NCBI GenBank assembly: GCA_963788285.1
Contig: CAWBGB010000007.1
Span: forward strand, 186,001 to 250,000
DNA from: Alicyclobacillus_A sp963788285
GTDB taxonomy: Bacteria > Bacillota > Bacilli > Alicyclobacillales > Alicyclobacillaceae
Length of the DNA stretch: 64,000 bases
Reading direction: 5' to 3'
In this document: in pieces, positions 19,299 to 26,585 of the stretch
How positions within the stretch are numbered: position 1 is the first letter of the stretch
How the letters are laid out: every line of letters starts with the position of its first letter
Position numbers and translations under genes: made by a program
The notes under the pieces: model-generated
Databases searched by the model: none
The model's input: only the letters and a program-made list of their open reading frames with translations
What the model was told of the DNA's origin: nothing

Positions 19299-19959
19299 TT
19301 TATTCATGACTATCGCCGTGTACTGGATCTGCCGAATCATCTACACGCGCTGGCGATGGACGGTGCTGAATCCTATGGTGATAAGCCTCGTCGTGCTCGT
19401 GATTTTCGTATCCTGGAGCCAGATCCCGTACTCCACCTATCTGGGCGGAGCACATATACTCACATTCATGCTGAGCCCCGCCACGGTGGCGTTTGCCATT
19501 CCGCTGTATAAACACTTCCATTTGCTCAAGAAATACGCACTGGAGATCGTCGCGGGACTGTGGCTGGGCTCCGTGATGGGCATCGTCACGTCCGTTGTGT
19601 TCGCACGCATACTGGACTTGGGTCACGTGGTGACCAATAGCCTGGCGCCCCGGTCCGTCACCACGCCCGTCGCAATGCAGATCTCCCAGCAGATTGGAGG
19701 CAGTCCAGTATTAACCGCCGTGTTTGTGATTGTGACGGGTTTGGTAGGGTTAATCGTAGGTCCACTGCTCATTCGCTGGTTCCGGATTCAGTCTGCGGTA
19801 GCCAAAGGCATGCTGATGGGCATGGGAGCGCACGCTATCGGCACATCCCGGGCGTTTGAGTTTGGCCAACTGGAAGGTACATTTTCCAGCTTATCCATGA
19901 TTGTCGCAGCTGCGTTTACCGTACTTCTCGCTCCGTTGTTGATACTCGTCCTCACGTGA
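19282..19959 (+). CDS. CidB/LrgB family membrane protein
   Basis: 225 residues with about seven hydrophobic segments. LSPATVAFAIPLYKH and SVTTPVAMQISQQIGGSPVL are conserved LrgB motifs, and the C-terminal GMGAHAIGTSRAFEFGQLEG is near-diagnostic. It is the membrane partner of the LrgA-like protein. AAGGAGGGG precedes the GTG at 19282 by 8 bases; an ATG at 19291 is too far away. A terminator lies 180 bases downstream. No LytS/LytR or LysR-type regulator is adjacent. Confidence 0.9.
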   Translation: MLSMISLFMTIAVYWICRIIYTRWRWTVLNPMVISLVVLVIFVSWSQIPYSTYLGGAHILTFMLSPATVAFAIPLYKHFHLLKKYALEIVAGLWLGSVMGIVTSVVFARILDLGHVVTNSLAPRSVTTPVAMQISQQIGGSPVLTAVFVIVTGLVGLIVGPLLIRWFRIQSAVAKGMLMGMGAHAIGTSRAFEFGQLEGTFSSLSMIVAAAFTVLLAPLLILVLT

Positions 19960-20296
19960 TTTGCTTACTATTACCGGCATCGACAAACCGCTCATCTCTC
20001 CACATTCCCCGGGCAATGAACGACGACTGCGCTCAGGATTCGCTCAACGTCCGACCCACAAATTCAAACGTCTGTGCCATTCTACGAGATGATTCGGAAA
20101 GGGGCACCACCATCCCCCTTATGACGCTCCCTGATGCAAAACGCCACTCGGTCGAAAGTCGGCCCAGTGGCGTTTTTCACGTGAGATGAACAGAGAAAAA
20201 GACCTCGCGAGGGATCCTTATACCTAGGTGATTGAAGGCGATAATGTGACTTGACGCTCCCCCATGCGCATTCCTGGTTGACGATAAGAGAGTAGT
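19960..20296. other. Intergenic region after lrgB-like gene
   Basis: No gene seen. It contains one strong terminator (see 20138-20180), then about 115 bases without recognisable features before the end of the minus-strand winged-helix gene. Confidence 0.5.
20138..20180 (+). terminator. Rho-independent terminator of the lrgA-lrgB-like operon
   Basis: AAAACGCCACT (20138-20148) and AGTGGCGTTTT (20166-20176) form an 11-bp stem with a 17-base loop, ending in a T-run. The A-rich left arm means it can act on both strands, so it may also terminate the minus-strand gene ending at 20297. Confidence 0.85.
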
Positions 20297-20755
20297 TTAG
20301 TTCGCGTATTGCCGGAGCTCTGTAAACTCCTCTAAATATCCGTAGCGCTTCAGTTCTCGGAGCGCCTTGCGGATACTTTGTTCATCGTCACCCGATTGAC
20401 TTGACAGTTCTAGCAATTCCTTCATCCCAATCTGCGGATGGTCTTTGCAGTAGGCAAGTATACCCTTAGCTGCCCACGAGAGGCGGTCATCCGCGAAATC
20501 TCCGATTATTTGGCGAAACAGCTTGTGTGGAAGTATTTTTAATTCCACCAAGCTTTGCAATGCCCTGGTCGCCTGCTTGGGATTCATCCGACCCTGCCGA
20601 GCGAGGTCCTTCAACGTCGGCAAGTTGGATTCTGCGGAGTAGGCGCGTAGAACGATACACACCATTTGCGCGTAGATATCCAAATTCGGGTGCTCGAAGA
20701 TCTCTGTGGAAAGCATGAAATTGCGTGGATTTTCAGCCGCTGGCTGACTGGTCAT
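20297..20755 (-). CDS. Winged-helix/helix-turn-helix protein (replication or plasmid-type)
   Basis: 152 residues. Two helix-turn-helix-like units are visible: about 40-75 (LPTLKDLARQGRMNPKQATR) and about 95-145, where DDRLSWAAKGILAYC introduces a second winged helix ending LRELKRYGYLEEF. The second pattern is common in plasmid and ICE replication or DnaD-like proteins. DNA binding is likely; the role is inferred. AAGGAGGAG precedes the ATG by about 7 bases and overlaps the end of the LysM gene (15 bases apart), so the two are probably co-transcribed. ParMR lies just upstream in the same orientation. Confidence 0.72.
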   Translation of the reverse strand: MTSQPAAENPRNFMLSTEIFEHPNLDIYAQMVCIVLRAYSAESNLPTLKDLARQGRMNPKQATRALQSLVELKILPHKLFRQIIGDFADDRLSWAAKGILAYCKDHPQIGMKELLELSSQSGDDEQSIRKALRELKRYGYLEEFTELRQYAN

Positions 20756-20769
20756 ATCGCATCTCCTCC

Positions 20770-21591
20770 TTAATAGCTGCTGTACAGGCGTGATAACGCC
20801 AGAATTCGATTTACGTACGCGGTGGAATGATTGTAAGCATAGATTGCGGCCGCCGGGCTTCTGGAAAAGCCGTCCATCGCGAGCATGTGCGCTGCCGTGT
20901 AAACGGCGTCGCTTACATCGTTAATGTCTGGCCGACCGTAATGTCCCGGTGCTGTCACGCCGTACGCCGCAAAAGTAGATGGAAGGAACTGCATCGGCCC
21001 CAACGCACCTTCGCTGCTCACAGGACAATTAGATACCGCAAAATCCGTCTCCGTCTTGTGAATGGCGGCCAGAACTGTCCACGGAATGCCGTATCGATTG
21101 CCTGCTGCTTGGTACAGCGGGATAAGTTGTGACGGTACGCCGGGCACGGATACGGTGGCGGCCGCAATGTTACGCGGGGTGCTTGCGTCACCAGCAGATA
21201 TTGTATCACTTTGTTGCGAGGAGGTATGCGCTTCTACATACGCCCGCCACTGCTGTGGTACCTGTAAGCGTTCGCCAGCGTATATGGTAGTGGTTTGAAT
21301 GCCGTTGATGTGTTGTAGAGCCGATACTGACACTCCGCTGATGTGTGCAATGTTCCACAGTGTGTCAGACGGCTGGACCGTGTACGTACTAAGTTTGATG
21401 GAAGGGGCTTTCGGGCCGGTCACGTGCGTTCGGCGGGCGCTGGTATTTTTGGGATGAGGTGTATTTAAGGGAGGCTGAGATGTGTAAACTTGGTGGAAAA
21501 CAGCGGCTGTGGTGGTTTGCGTAGTAAACGGTAGACTGAGTAGGCATATCGCGCCCATTAAAAGGACTAAACTTTCGCGAAGGTAGTTCAT
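20770..21591 (-). CDS. Secreted LysM-domain lytic transglycosylase (MltB-like SLT fold)
   Basis: 273 residues. The N-terminus (LVLLMGAICLLSLPFTT) is a signal peptide or anchor. A LysM domain follows at about 75-120 (YTVQPSDTLWNIAHISGVSV). The C-terminal lysozyme-like domain has HKTETDF with the likely catalytic Glu, GALGPMQFLPSTFAAYGV, and AAAIYAYNHSTAYVN, as in SLT_2/MltB enzymes. It should cleave peptidoglycan glycan strands outside the membrane. The ATG at 21591 has AAAGGAG 9 bases upstream; the ORF is open to 21762 without support. Muramidases of this type are frequent in conjugative or plasmid modules, which fits its neighbours. Confidence 0.85.
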   Translation of the reverse strand: MNYLRESLVLLMGAICLLSLPFTTQTTTAAVFHQVYTSQPPLNTPHPKNTSARRTHVTGPKAPSIKLSTYTVQPSDTLWNIAHISGVSVSALQHINGIQTTTIYAGERLQVPQQWRAYVEAHTSSQQSDTISAGDASTPRNIAAATVSVPGVPSQLIPLYQAAGNRYGIPWTVLAAIHKTETDFAVSNCPVSSEGALGPMQFLPSTFAAYGVTAPGHYGRPDINDVSDAVYTAAHMLAMDGFSRSPAAAIYAYNHSTAYVNRILALSRLYSSY

Positions 21592-21817
21592 AGTAAATTT
21601 CTCCTTTCTATCGCCTACGAGGTTAGTTGACGGGTTCGGGCAGAAAGGTTGCCCTGGACATGCGAGTCCTTCACCCCAAAAGAAAAATCTCCCCCGCCCG
21701 GTGACGGTTCGGCGCTTTTTTGGTTCTGTCGATATGGATTTGTGGACTACCGACTTCGACACATAGTTTTCGATAACGTTACTAGATTTACGTCCGTTAG
21801 GTCAACTGGAAACAGTT

Positions 21818-21838
21818 GGACCACCCAATGGGTGGTCC
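21818..21838 (-). terminator. Hairpin downstream of parR
   Basis: GGACCACCC and GGGTGGTCC form a perfect 9-bp stem with a 3-base loop 17 bases past the parR stop codon. The following minus-strand sequence (AACTGTTTCC) is only moderately T-rich, so termination is probable but not certain. Confidence 0.6.
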
Positions 21839-21854
21839 TGATGGAAAAGATATT

Positions 21855-22301
21855 TTACGAATTTTCTCGGGACTCTAACAGCCGTCCGGAATTACGCTGC
21901 GCCTGCCGAAAGATTTGTGCCAAGTCAAGCTTTTTTCGCGGAGCAGGATCTCGGGTTGCCGTGGTAGCTGGCGGGTCCACATAAAGTTCCTCAGTCCGTG
22001 GTAGAGCAACGTGTGGGTCATCCTCCGTTGCCATCTCTTCTCCTAGCCATGCGGGCGAGGTGTCAGGGTCGGATATGGCTGCTAGCCCATGATCTACTTG
22101 GCTCGCCATTTCTCCCGGTCCGTGAACGGATCCTTGTTGCTGAACAAACCTCGTCAAGATTTCCATCACGCCTTGACTGAAGTTCCCTTCTTCTTTTAGG
22201 TGGTTTAAATAATCGATGACCTCAGGTGGGGTTTCCGCTGGAACGTACAGTGTGACGTCTTTTCCCGGCCGCACGTAGACGGTGGAACGACGCTTTTTCA
22301 A
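21855..22301 (-). CDS. ParR-like centromere-binding adaptor
   Basis: 148 residues. The first ~55 residues (STVYVRPGKDVTLYVPAETP then EVIDYLNHLKEE) suit a ribbon-helix-helix domain; the middle is acidic and disordered; the basic C-terminus (KKLDLAQIFRQAQRN) could be the ParM-contact peptide. It starts at a TTG whose bases overlap the parM stop (TTGA), the usual translational coupling of parMR operons. Identification rests mainly on position and architecture because ParR sequences diverge quickly. It would bind the upstream heptamer arrays and cap ParM filaments. Confidence 0.75.
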   Translation of the reverse strand: MKKRRSTVYVRPGKDVTLYVPAETPPEVIDYLNHLKEEGNFSQGVMEILTRFVQQQGSVHGPGEMASQVDHGLAAISDPDTSPAWLGEEMATEDDPHVALPRTEELYVDPPATTATRDPAPRKKLDLAQIFRQAQRNSGRLLESRENS

Positions 22302-23491
22302 TGGGCATCGCTCTCTCCCTCTGACTTAGTTTCCTTGCGGCTACTGGCCGCCACCTCACCCGTGTGTTTCAGTGCGTGATCAAGTAACAGAAAGGTTCCG
22401 CGCGCATTGCGGAATTGACTGTAATCAGCGGAATCAAAACGAATGGGCAGTCCAAGTTCCGCGTTGAGTTTTTCAATCCAGGGTTGCAATACAATGGATC
22501 CACCGCCGATAAACCAGAACTCGTTCGCGTAGCGCACGTGCTTCCAAGCGTTGCGAGCAGACTTCAGCACCTTTTCGGCCAGGATGCGCATGTGCCTGTT
22601 CACGAGATTGGTCATATCAAACACAACTTTGCCTTCGGCGTAAATTTCGTATTCCTTATTGACGAGCATTTGCGTGAGTTCAGCAGTACTCGCAATCAGT
22701 TCCTCGCCCTGTGCGTTCACTTCGTTGCGGATGTTCTCCAAAGCGTCGTTGAGGTGAATTTTTGTACCGGTTGAATGGCGTTGATCCAGCTCCAGGCCTG
22801 GCCTGAAGAAGGCGATATCCATGTCAACGCCACCCACGTCCGCAATCCCGAATCCCTTGTGGGAGAGCGGAGATTTTGAAGTTGCCTCGATGTCGTAGAC
22901 ACCGGACACATCGTCAATGGCAATGTCAATGGGAAGTGTAAATTCCAATTCAACGGTCACGCCTTTATACAACGGGGTCGTGACGAAGGTGACGGAATGG
23001 ACACCACTCGTAATCTTTGCTGCAAATTCATTCCGGAATTTCGCGATCTCACTAATGGGCAATCCGGTTGCCAGGTGCACCGTCGCCTTAATCCGTTTCA
23101 CGCCCCGTTTGATGTTTTCCTCATGCTTCTTGGCCACGGCGTATGCCGCTCCGGTCAGTAGCGTAATCATGGTCTCCGGCCGTTGCGCCTTTTTCTGCGC
23201 GGCTTTGTCTCCGACAATTTCATGGACGACGCCTTCATCGCCAATTGCCAGGTTCCCTACGTAGACGTGGCGGTATTGCTCACTCTCAATCGCTGGCGAC
23301 GTCACTTGTACGTCCAGGAAATCCAGTGGGTCCCCTTTGTCAGTCAGGAGGAAGCGTTCTCCAATCGGTTGGGACACCACGTTCGGGAAAATGAATGTGT
23401 TGTTCAAGTCGTCGTAGATGCCCTTGATATGGCTGCTTCCGTTGTCCATGGACAGTGCGACGCTCGTCACGAAAGTTTCGTTCTTGGCCAA
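22298..23491 (-). CDS. parM: ParM/StbA-family actin-like ATPase (DNA segregation)
   Basis: 397 residues with actin-fold nucleotide motifs: phosphate-1 SMDNGSSHIKG near residues 14-24, phosphate-2 GIADVGGVDMDIAFF near 215, and the adenosine motif WFIGGGSIVLQPW near 330. ParM-type proteins form dynamic filaments that push replicons apart. The TTG start has GAGAGGAG about 7 bases upstream. The gene is co-oriented and overlaps parR. The 86-bp leader begins at a large 7-bp repeat array. A chromosomal location within 40 kb of oriC is unusual for what is normally a plasmid system. Confidence 0.88.
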   Translation of the reverse strand: MAKNETFVTSVALSMDNGSSHIKGIYDDLNNTFIFPNVVSQPIGERFLLTDKGDPLDFLDVQVTSPAIESEQYRHVYVGNLAIGDEGVVHEIVGDKAAQKKAQRPETMITLLTGAAYAVAKKHEENIKRGVKRIKATVHLATGLPISEIAKFRNEFAAKITSGVHSVTFVTTPLYKGVTVELEFTLPIDIAIDDVSGVYDIEATSKSPLSHKGFGIADVGGVDMDIAFFRPGLELDQRHSTGTKIHLNDALENIRNEVNAQGEELIASTAELTQMLVNKEYEIYAEGKVVFDMTNLVNRHMRILAEKVLKSARNAWKHVRYANEFWFIGGGSIVLQPWIEKLNAELGLPIRFDSADYSQFRNARGTFLLLDHALKHTGEVAASSRKETKSEGESDAH

Positions 23492-23576
23492 GTTGGTTCT
23501 CCTCTCATCAACCGAATTCGTTTTCGATATAAAGTGTTCGACACATAAATGTTTCTACCTGCTTGTTCTGTTTGTG

Positions 23577-23688
23577 AGGGTAAGCGTGAAAGTTTACCGT
23601 TTAAACGGTAAATGTTAAAGTTCAAGTGTTAAATGTTAACGTTTAAAGTGTAAATTGTAACGCTTAAAGTTTACACTTTAAAGTTCAT
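23577..23688. repeat. Heptamer repeat array 1 (putative parC half)
   Basis: Sixteen consecutive 7-bp units with consensus NNNTTAA, in perfect register without gaps: for example CGTTTAA, ACGGTAA, ATGTTAA, AGTTCAA, GTGTTAA, ATGTTAA, CGTTTAA, AGTGTAA. The last six positions of the array include AGTTTAC and ACTTTAA. It lies between the parM start and a GC-rich spacer. Array plus spacer plus array resembles R1 parC, where two iteron clusters flank the par promoter. Confidence 0.85.
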
Positions 23689-23738
23689 CCCCAAAACCCG
23701 GGCGGATCGTAGACATAAGCCCTCACTTCGATAACGGC
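23689..23738 (-). promoter_or_regulatory. GC-rich spacer between heptamer arrays; possible parMR promoter
   Basis: Fifty bases of non-repetitive, GC-richer DNA between two AT-rich arrays. On the minus strand TTATCG and TACGAT are separated by 17 bases and could be weak -35 and -10 elements directed at parM. The match to consensus is poor, so the promoter call rests mainly on analogy with R1 parC. Confidence 0.35.
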
Positions 23739-23857
23739 CGTATAAGATTCAAGATTCAAGATTCAAACTTCAAACTTTAAACTTCAAACTTTAAACTTCA
23801 AACTTTAAACCTTACACTTTAACGGTTAAGATTTAAAGCTTACCGTTTAAACTTTAT
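23739..23857. repeat. Heptamer repeat array 2 (putative parC half)
   Basis: About seventeen gapless 7-bp units. It opens with GATTCAA three times, then ACTTCAA and ACTTTAA alternate three times, then ACCTTAC, ACTTTAA, CGGTTAA, GATTTAA, AGCTTAC, CGTTTAA. The consensus NNNTTAA matches array 1 and the direction is the same. This half is more homogeneous than array 1, suggesting recent unit duplication. Confidence 0.85.
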
Positions 23858-23887
23858 ATAACGTAATCCCGCCAGGCATCGTAACAT

Positions 23888-23923
23888 AAAAGCCCCAAAC
23901 AAGGGGGTACTCCTCGCGGGGGC
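23888..23923 (-). terminator. Terminator of the 24.0-24.3 kb gene
   Basis: GCCCC (23892-23896) pairs with GGGGC (23919-23923); on the minus strand the stem is followed by TTTTATG. It would insulate the repeat arrays from upstream transcription. Confidence 0.5.
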
Positions 23924-23970
23924 AGTATGTGACGGATGAATTGAATCAACCGTCGGACTTCAAAGAGAAA

Positions 23971-24300
23971 CTAGTGATCCAATAGGAGAATGAATAGCAA
24001 TACGAGGGCAATTGCCACAAGAGACACCAGGATGGATGGATGTCTCAAGACGGACGTGTTTGGTCGCGTTTCAAACATCGCTAGGTCGACGGACCTTCTC
24101 AGGCTCTCCAAATCACTCTTTTTAAACGCGCCGATATATGTACTTCGCACCTTGGAACCAGGCGTCTTGTAACGGATTTTCACGTCGCAGACGTTTCCCC
24201 CCACGTGCATGATGACACCATCATGTCCCGCAAAATCACAATCTGCACTGGAGCGGATGCGCACACGTTGGCCCGCGCGAAATTCTACGTCTTGTCCCAT
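23971..24300 (-). CDS. Small protein with SH3/KOW-like N-terminus and C-terminal membrane anchor
   Basis: 109 residues, not recognised. Residues 1-60 look like a small beta-barrel (FRAGQRVRIRSSADCDFAGH then DGVIMHVGGNVCDVKI), similar in flavour to KOW/SH3 modules. Residues 88-108 form one hydrophobic helix (ILVSLVAIALVLLFILLL), so the protein is probably tail-anchored with its domain in the cytoplasm. AAGGAGGAG precedes the ATG. It ends at its own terminator. Function unknown. Confidence 0.7.
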   Translation of the reverse strand: MGQDVEFRAGQRVRIRSSADCDFAGHDGVIMHVGGNVCDVKIRYKTPGSKVRSTYIGAFKKSDLESLRRSVDLAMFETRPNTSVLRHPSILVSLVAIALVLLFILLLDH

Positions 24301-24439
24301 GGCTCTCCTCCTTCAGCTGTGCTGCCATACGACACTCACTAACCTATGCCACGTACGATTGAATGATGACAGGACAATCCTCTTACATGACTCGTATTGC
24401 TCACTGCGTCGGAATGACGCGCTTCAACGTAGAACGGCC

Positions 24440-24808
24440 TCACAGAGATGAACCTACCCCGATGGCAAACAGAACCCACCCTCCGAGGAAGCAAAGTCCT
24501 CCCAGAGGCGTAATGGCACCAAAACCTCGTCTTCCGGATAGACTCAATACATAAAGACTCCCTGAGAACAAGACAACACCAAGCGCAAATAACCAGCCTG
24601 CGACCTGAATCATTGGTGTACCCACGCCCAAACGCACCATGATACCGACTGCAATCAATGCTAACGAATGGTACATTTCATACTGTGCCCCTGTGTGGAA
24701 AACCTCTAACATGCCCTCTGAAATCTTCCCTTTCAACGCATGAGCACCAAATGCCCCGAGTGCAACCGATGCACATGCCAACACGGCTCCGACCACTGCG
24801 AATCCCAA
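24440..24808 (-). CDS. DUF423 family membrane protein
   Basis: 122 residues with four predicted helices. The N-terminus (ALGAFGAHALKGKI) and the ending (ITPLGGLCFLGGWVLFAIG) are typical of the DUF423/YwdK family, whose function is unknown. The start is a TTG with GGAGGAG 6 bases upstream; an ATG between them is followed immediately by TAA, so it cannot be the start. It is monocistronic as far as visible. Confidence 0.88.
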   Translation of the reverse strand: MGFAVVGAVLACASVALGAFGAHALKGKISEGMLEVFHTGAQYEMYHSLALIAVGIMVRLGVGTPMIQVAGWLFALGVVLFSGSLYVLSLSGRRGFGAITPLGGLCFLGGWVLFAIGVGSSL

Positions 24809-25052
24809 TTACATCTCCTCCATTCAACCGATTTTTCCGTTTAGCAGACATGTTGTCAAAAAAACACATTCGGGTCCTTAGGGGCACCATTCTGTCACAA
24901 AGCATGCATCATACAACGCTAACGCATAAATCCTACCACGTCACCTACGTTTCGACATCATGTGCCTAACGACTGGTGATACACTCGTGAAAAACGACGT
25001 CAGCTTGGGCAAGCATGCGCACACATGGTCCTCATCATCAGAGGGCGTTGCA

Positions 25053-26098
25053 ATGGGCTAGCAAACAGTCAAAAAAGGGATTTCTCATACTGTCTTCTAT
25101 TTTCGTCATATTCATGATTGGGTGCGGAACCCTAACGCAATTCTGCCACAAAACACGCAGTTCACAGCAAATATAGATCTTTAAAGCCCGTCTCTTTAAA
25201 GCCCGTCGCTTCTACCCCTGCGACTGATTCTGAGCATCGGGAGGTGACCACCGAGTCGAAAAGAGCCAAATGTAAACGCCATCCCTATCGCTCAGCTTAT
25301 GAGCGCTCTGTTTGAACGCAGCGTTGTCAACACTCAATTATCTCCCTCTGCAGTTTCACTCCGCCAAGCGGAGCACCCACTTCTGTCAAAGGAGAGAGCG
25401 AAGCGCCGTTGATTCCTGAGGATGGTTCATCACCGACCTCAAACGACGTTACCCGTTCAGCTAATCCCACCCCGCCCTTCACAAACAACAGTCAATGTAG
25501 CAAAGCTACCCCGCTCTTTCGACCATCCTGGCGAATCAAGAATCAACTCCAATCCGGTTCGTTGACGCCAATCCCAGGTCATTGGGCGTGGACTGGAACG
25601 CACCCACCGTCACTATTCGACTCTGGAATCCAAGTACTTTTACAGTCATCACACAGGGCGTCATCATGCACTTTGAGCAATAACAAGGCCTCGCCGTGGA
25701 TCGGATTGTAGGGCCCTAGGTTTAACATGACTCTCTGAAGCAGAATCGGATGAATCACGATCCATATGTGTACGTCACTGTGTCAAAGGATGCGCCGGAG
25801 CACCTGGACATTTCGAGCGTGGACAAAAGATATCTAACGGCCTCGTTAACACAGGCATTGAATCTAGTCGGACTTCAAATAGTTGCCCTCTCAAACGATG
25901 CAGGGGACATCTCCCGAAGGAGAAAAGTATGTCGATCGGGATGTCCCCTGGATGAACTACTCTTGTGCCGTCCATGGATTCCAGCCCGCTTCATATGGTT
26001 CCACCCAAAGCATCGGCTGTGTTGAACTTCCTGTACCAGCCGCAGAAAAAGTATATCAGCATATGGATTACGGAACCCTCGTGACCGTGGACGCCTAA
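25053..26098 (+). pseudogene. Decayed lipoprotein L,D-transpeptidase (YkuD domain)
   Basis: After GAGGGCGTTGCA, the ATG at 25053 reads into TAG at its third codon; removing one G from ATGGGC restores MASKQSKKGFLILSS, which continues to a lipobox FMIGCGT. Middle pieces in shifting frames include NAPTVTIRLWNPSTFTV and MNHDPYVYVTVSKDAPEHLD. The end (26000-26098) reads MNYSCAVHGFQ...SIGCVELP..AA..VY...YGTLVTV, the catalytic YkuD motif (HG...S.GCV), which normally crosslinks peptidoglycan via meso-Dap. Multiple frameshifts and stops mean it is not functional. Confidence 0.7.
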
Positions 26099-26101
26099 GA
26101 T

Positions 26102-26581
26102 CTATTTATGATACGGTTCGCCCCGTGCAATCTTAATCCCGCGGTATAACTGTTCCAACAAGACCACTCGCGCCAGCTGATGCGGTAACGTGATGGGGCC
26201 AAAACTCCAACGAAACACGGCTCGCTTCAGAAGCCTGTCCGCCAAGCCCATCGAACCGCCGAGCAAGAACACAATACGCCCGTATCCTCCACTTTGAAGC
26301 TGTACGAACCGCTTGCTCCACTCCTCGGAAGTTAATGCCTTGCCCCGGATATCGAGTGCCACAATCGCATCGCGGTCACGAAGCAACTTCTCGATCCGAT
26401 CCGCTTCTTGCGCCAATACCTGGTTGCGCTCCACATCCGATGGCTGGTCCGGCGTCGGTTCATCGGCGACTTCGACGATTTCTAACTTCACATAGCCGGA
26501 AAGGCGCTTCGCGTATTCCGCCATCGCCTCGCGCCAATACCATTCCTTTACTTTCCCTACAGCGATAATAACGACTTGCAT
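26102..26581 (-). CDS. rlmH: 23S rRNA (pseudouridine1915-N3)-methyltransferase RlmH
   Basis: 159 residues, the standard RlmH length. SPOUT methyltransferase features are VALDIRGKALTSEEWSKRF, the SAM-binding knot FLLGGSMGL, and the ending HQLARVVLLEQLYRGIKI. RlmH methylates pseudouridine 1915 of 23S rRNA on assembled 70S ribosomes. The ORF extends upstream to 26638, but the true ATG at 26581 begins MQVVIIAVGKVKEW. It lies 4 bases after the htrA stop, as in other Bacilli, so it is probably translated from the same transcript; its own ribosome binding site is weak. Confidence 0.96.
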   Translation of the reverse strand: MQVVIIAVGKVKEWYWREAMAEYAKRLSGYVKLEIVEVADEPTPDQPSDVERNQVLAQEADRIEKLLRDRDAIVALDIRGKALTSEEWSKRFVQLQSGGYGRIVFLLGGSMGLADRLLKRAVFRWSFGPITLPHQLARVVLLEQLYRGIKIARGEPYHK

Positions 26582-26585
26582 AACA

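Noticed and set aside
20165..20185. Possible parS (TTTTTCACGTGAGATG)
   Set aside because: Several mismatches in conserved outer positions and it overlaps a terminator T-run.
23577..23857. CRISPR array
   Set aside because: Repeats are 7 bp with no spacers and no cas genes; centromere or iteron array fits better.
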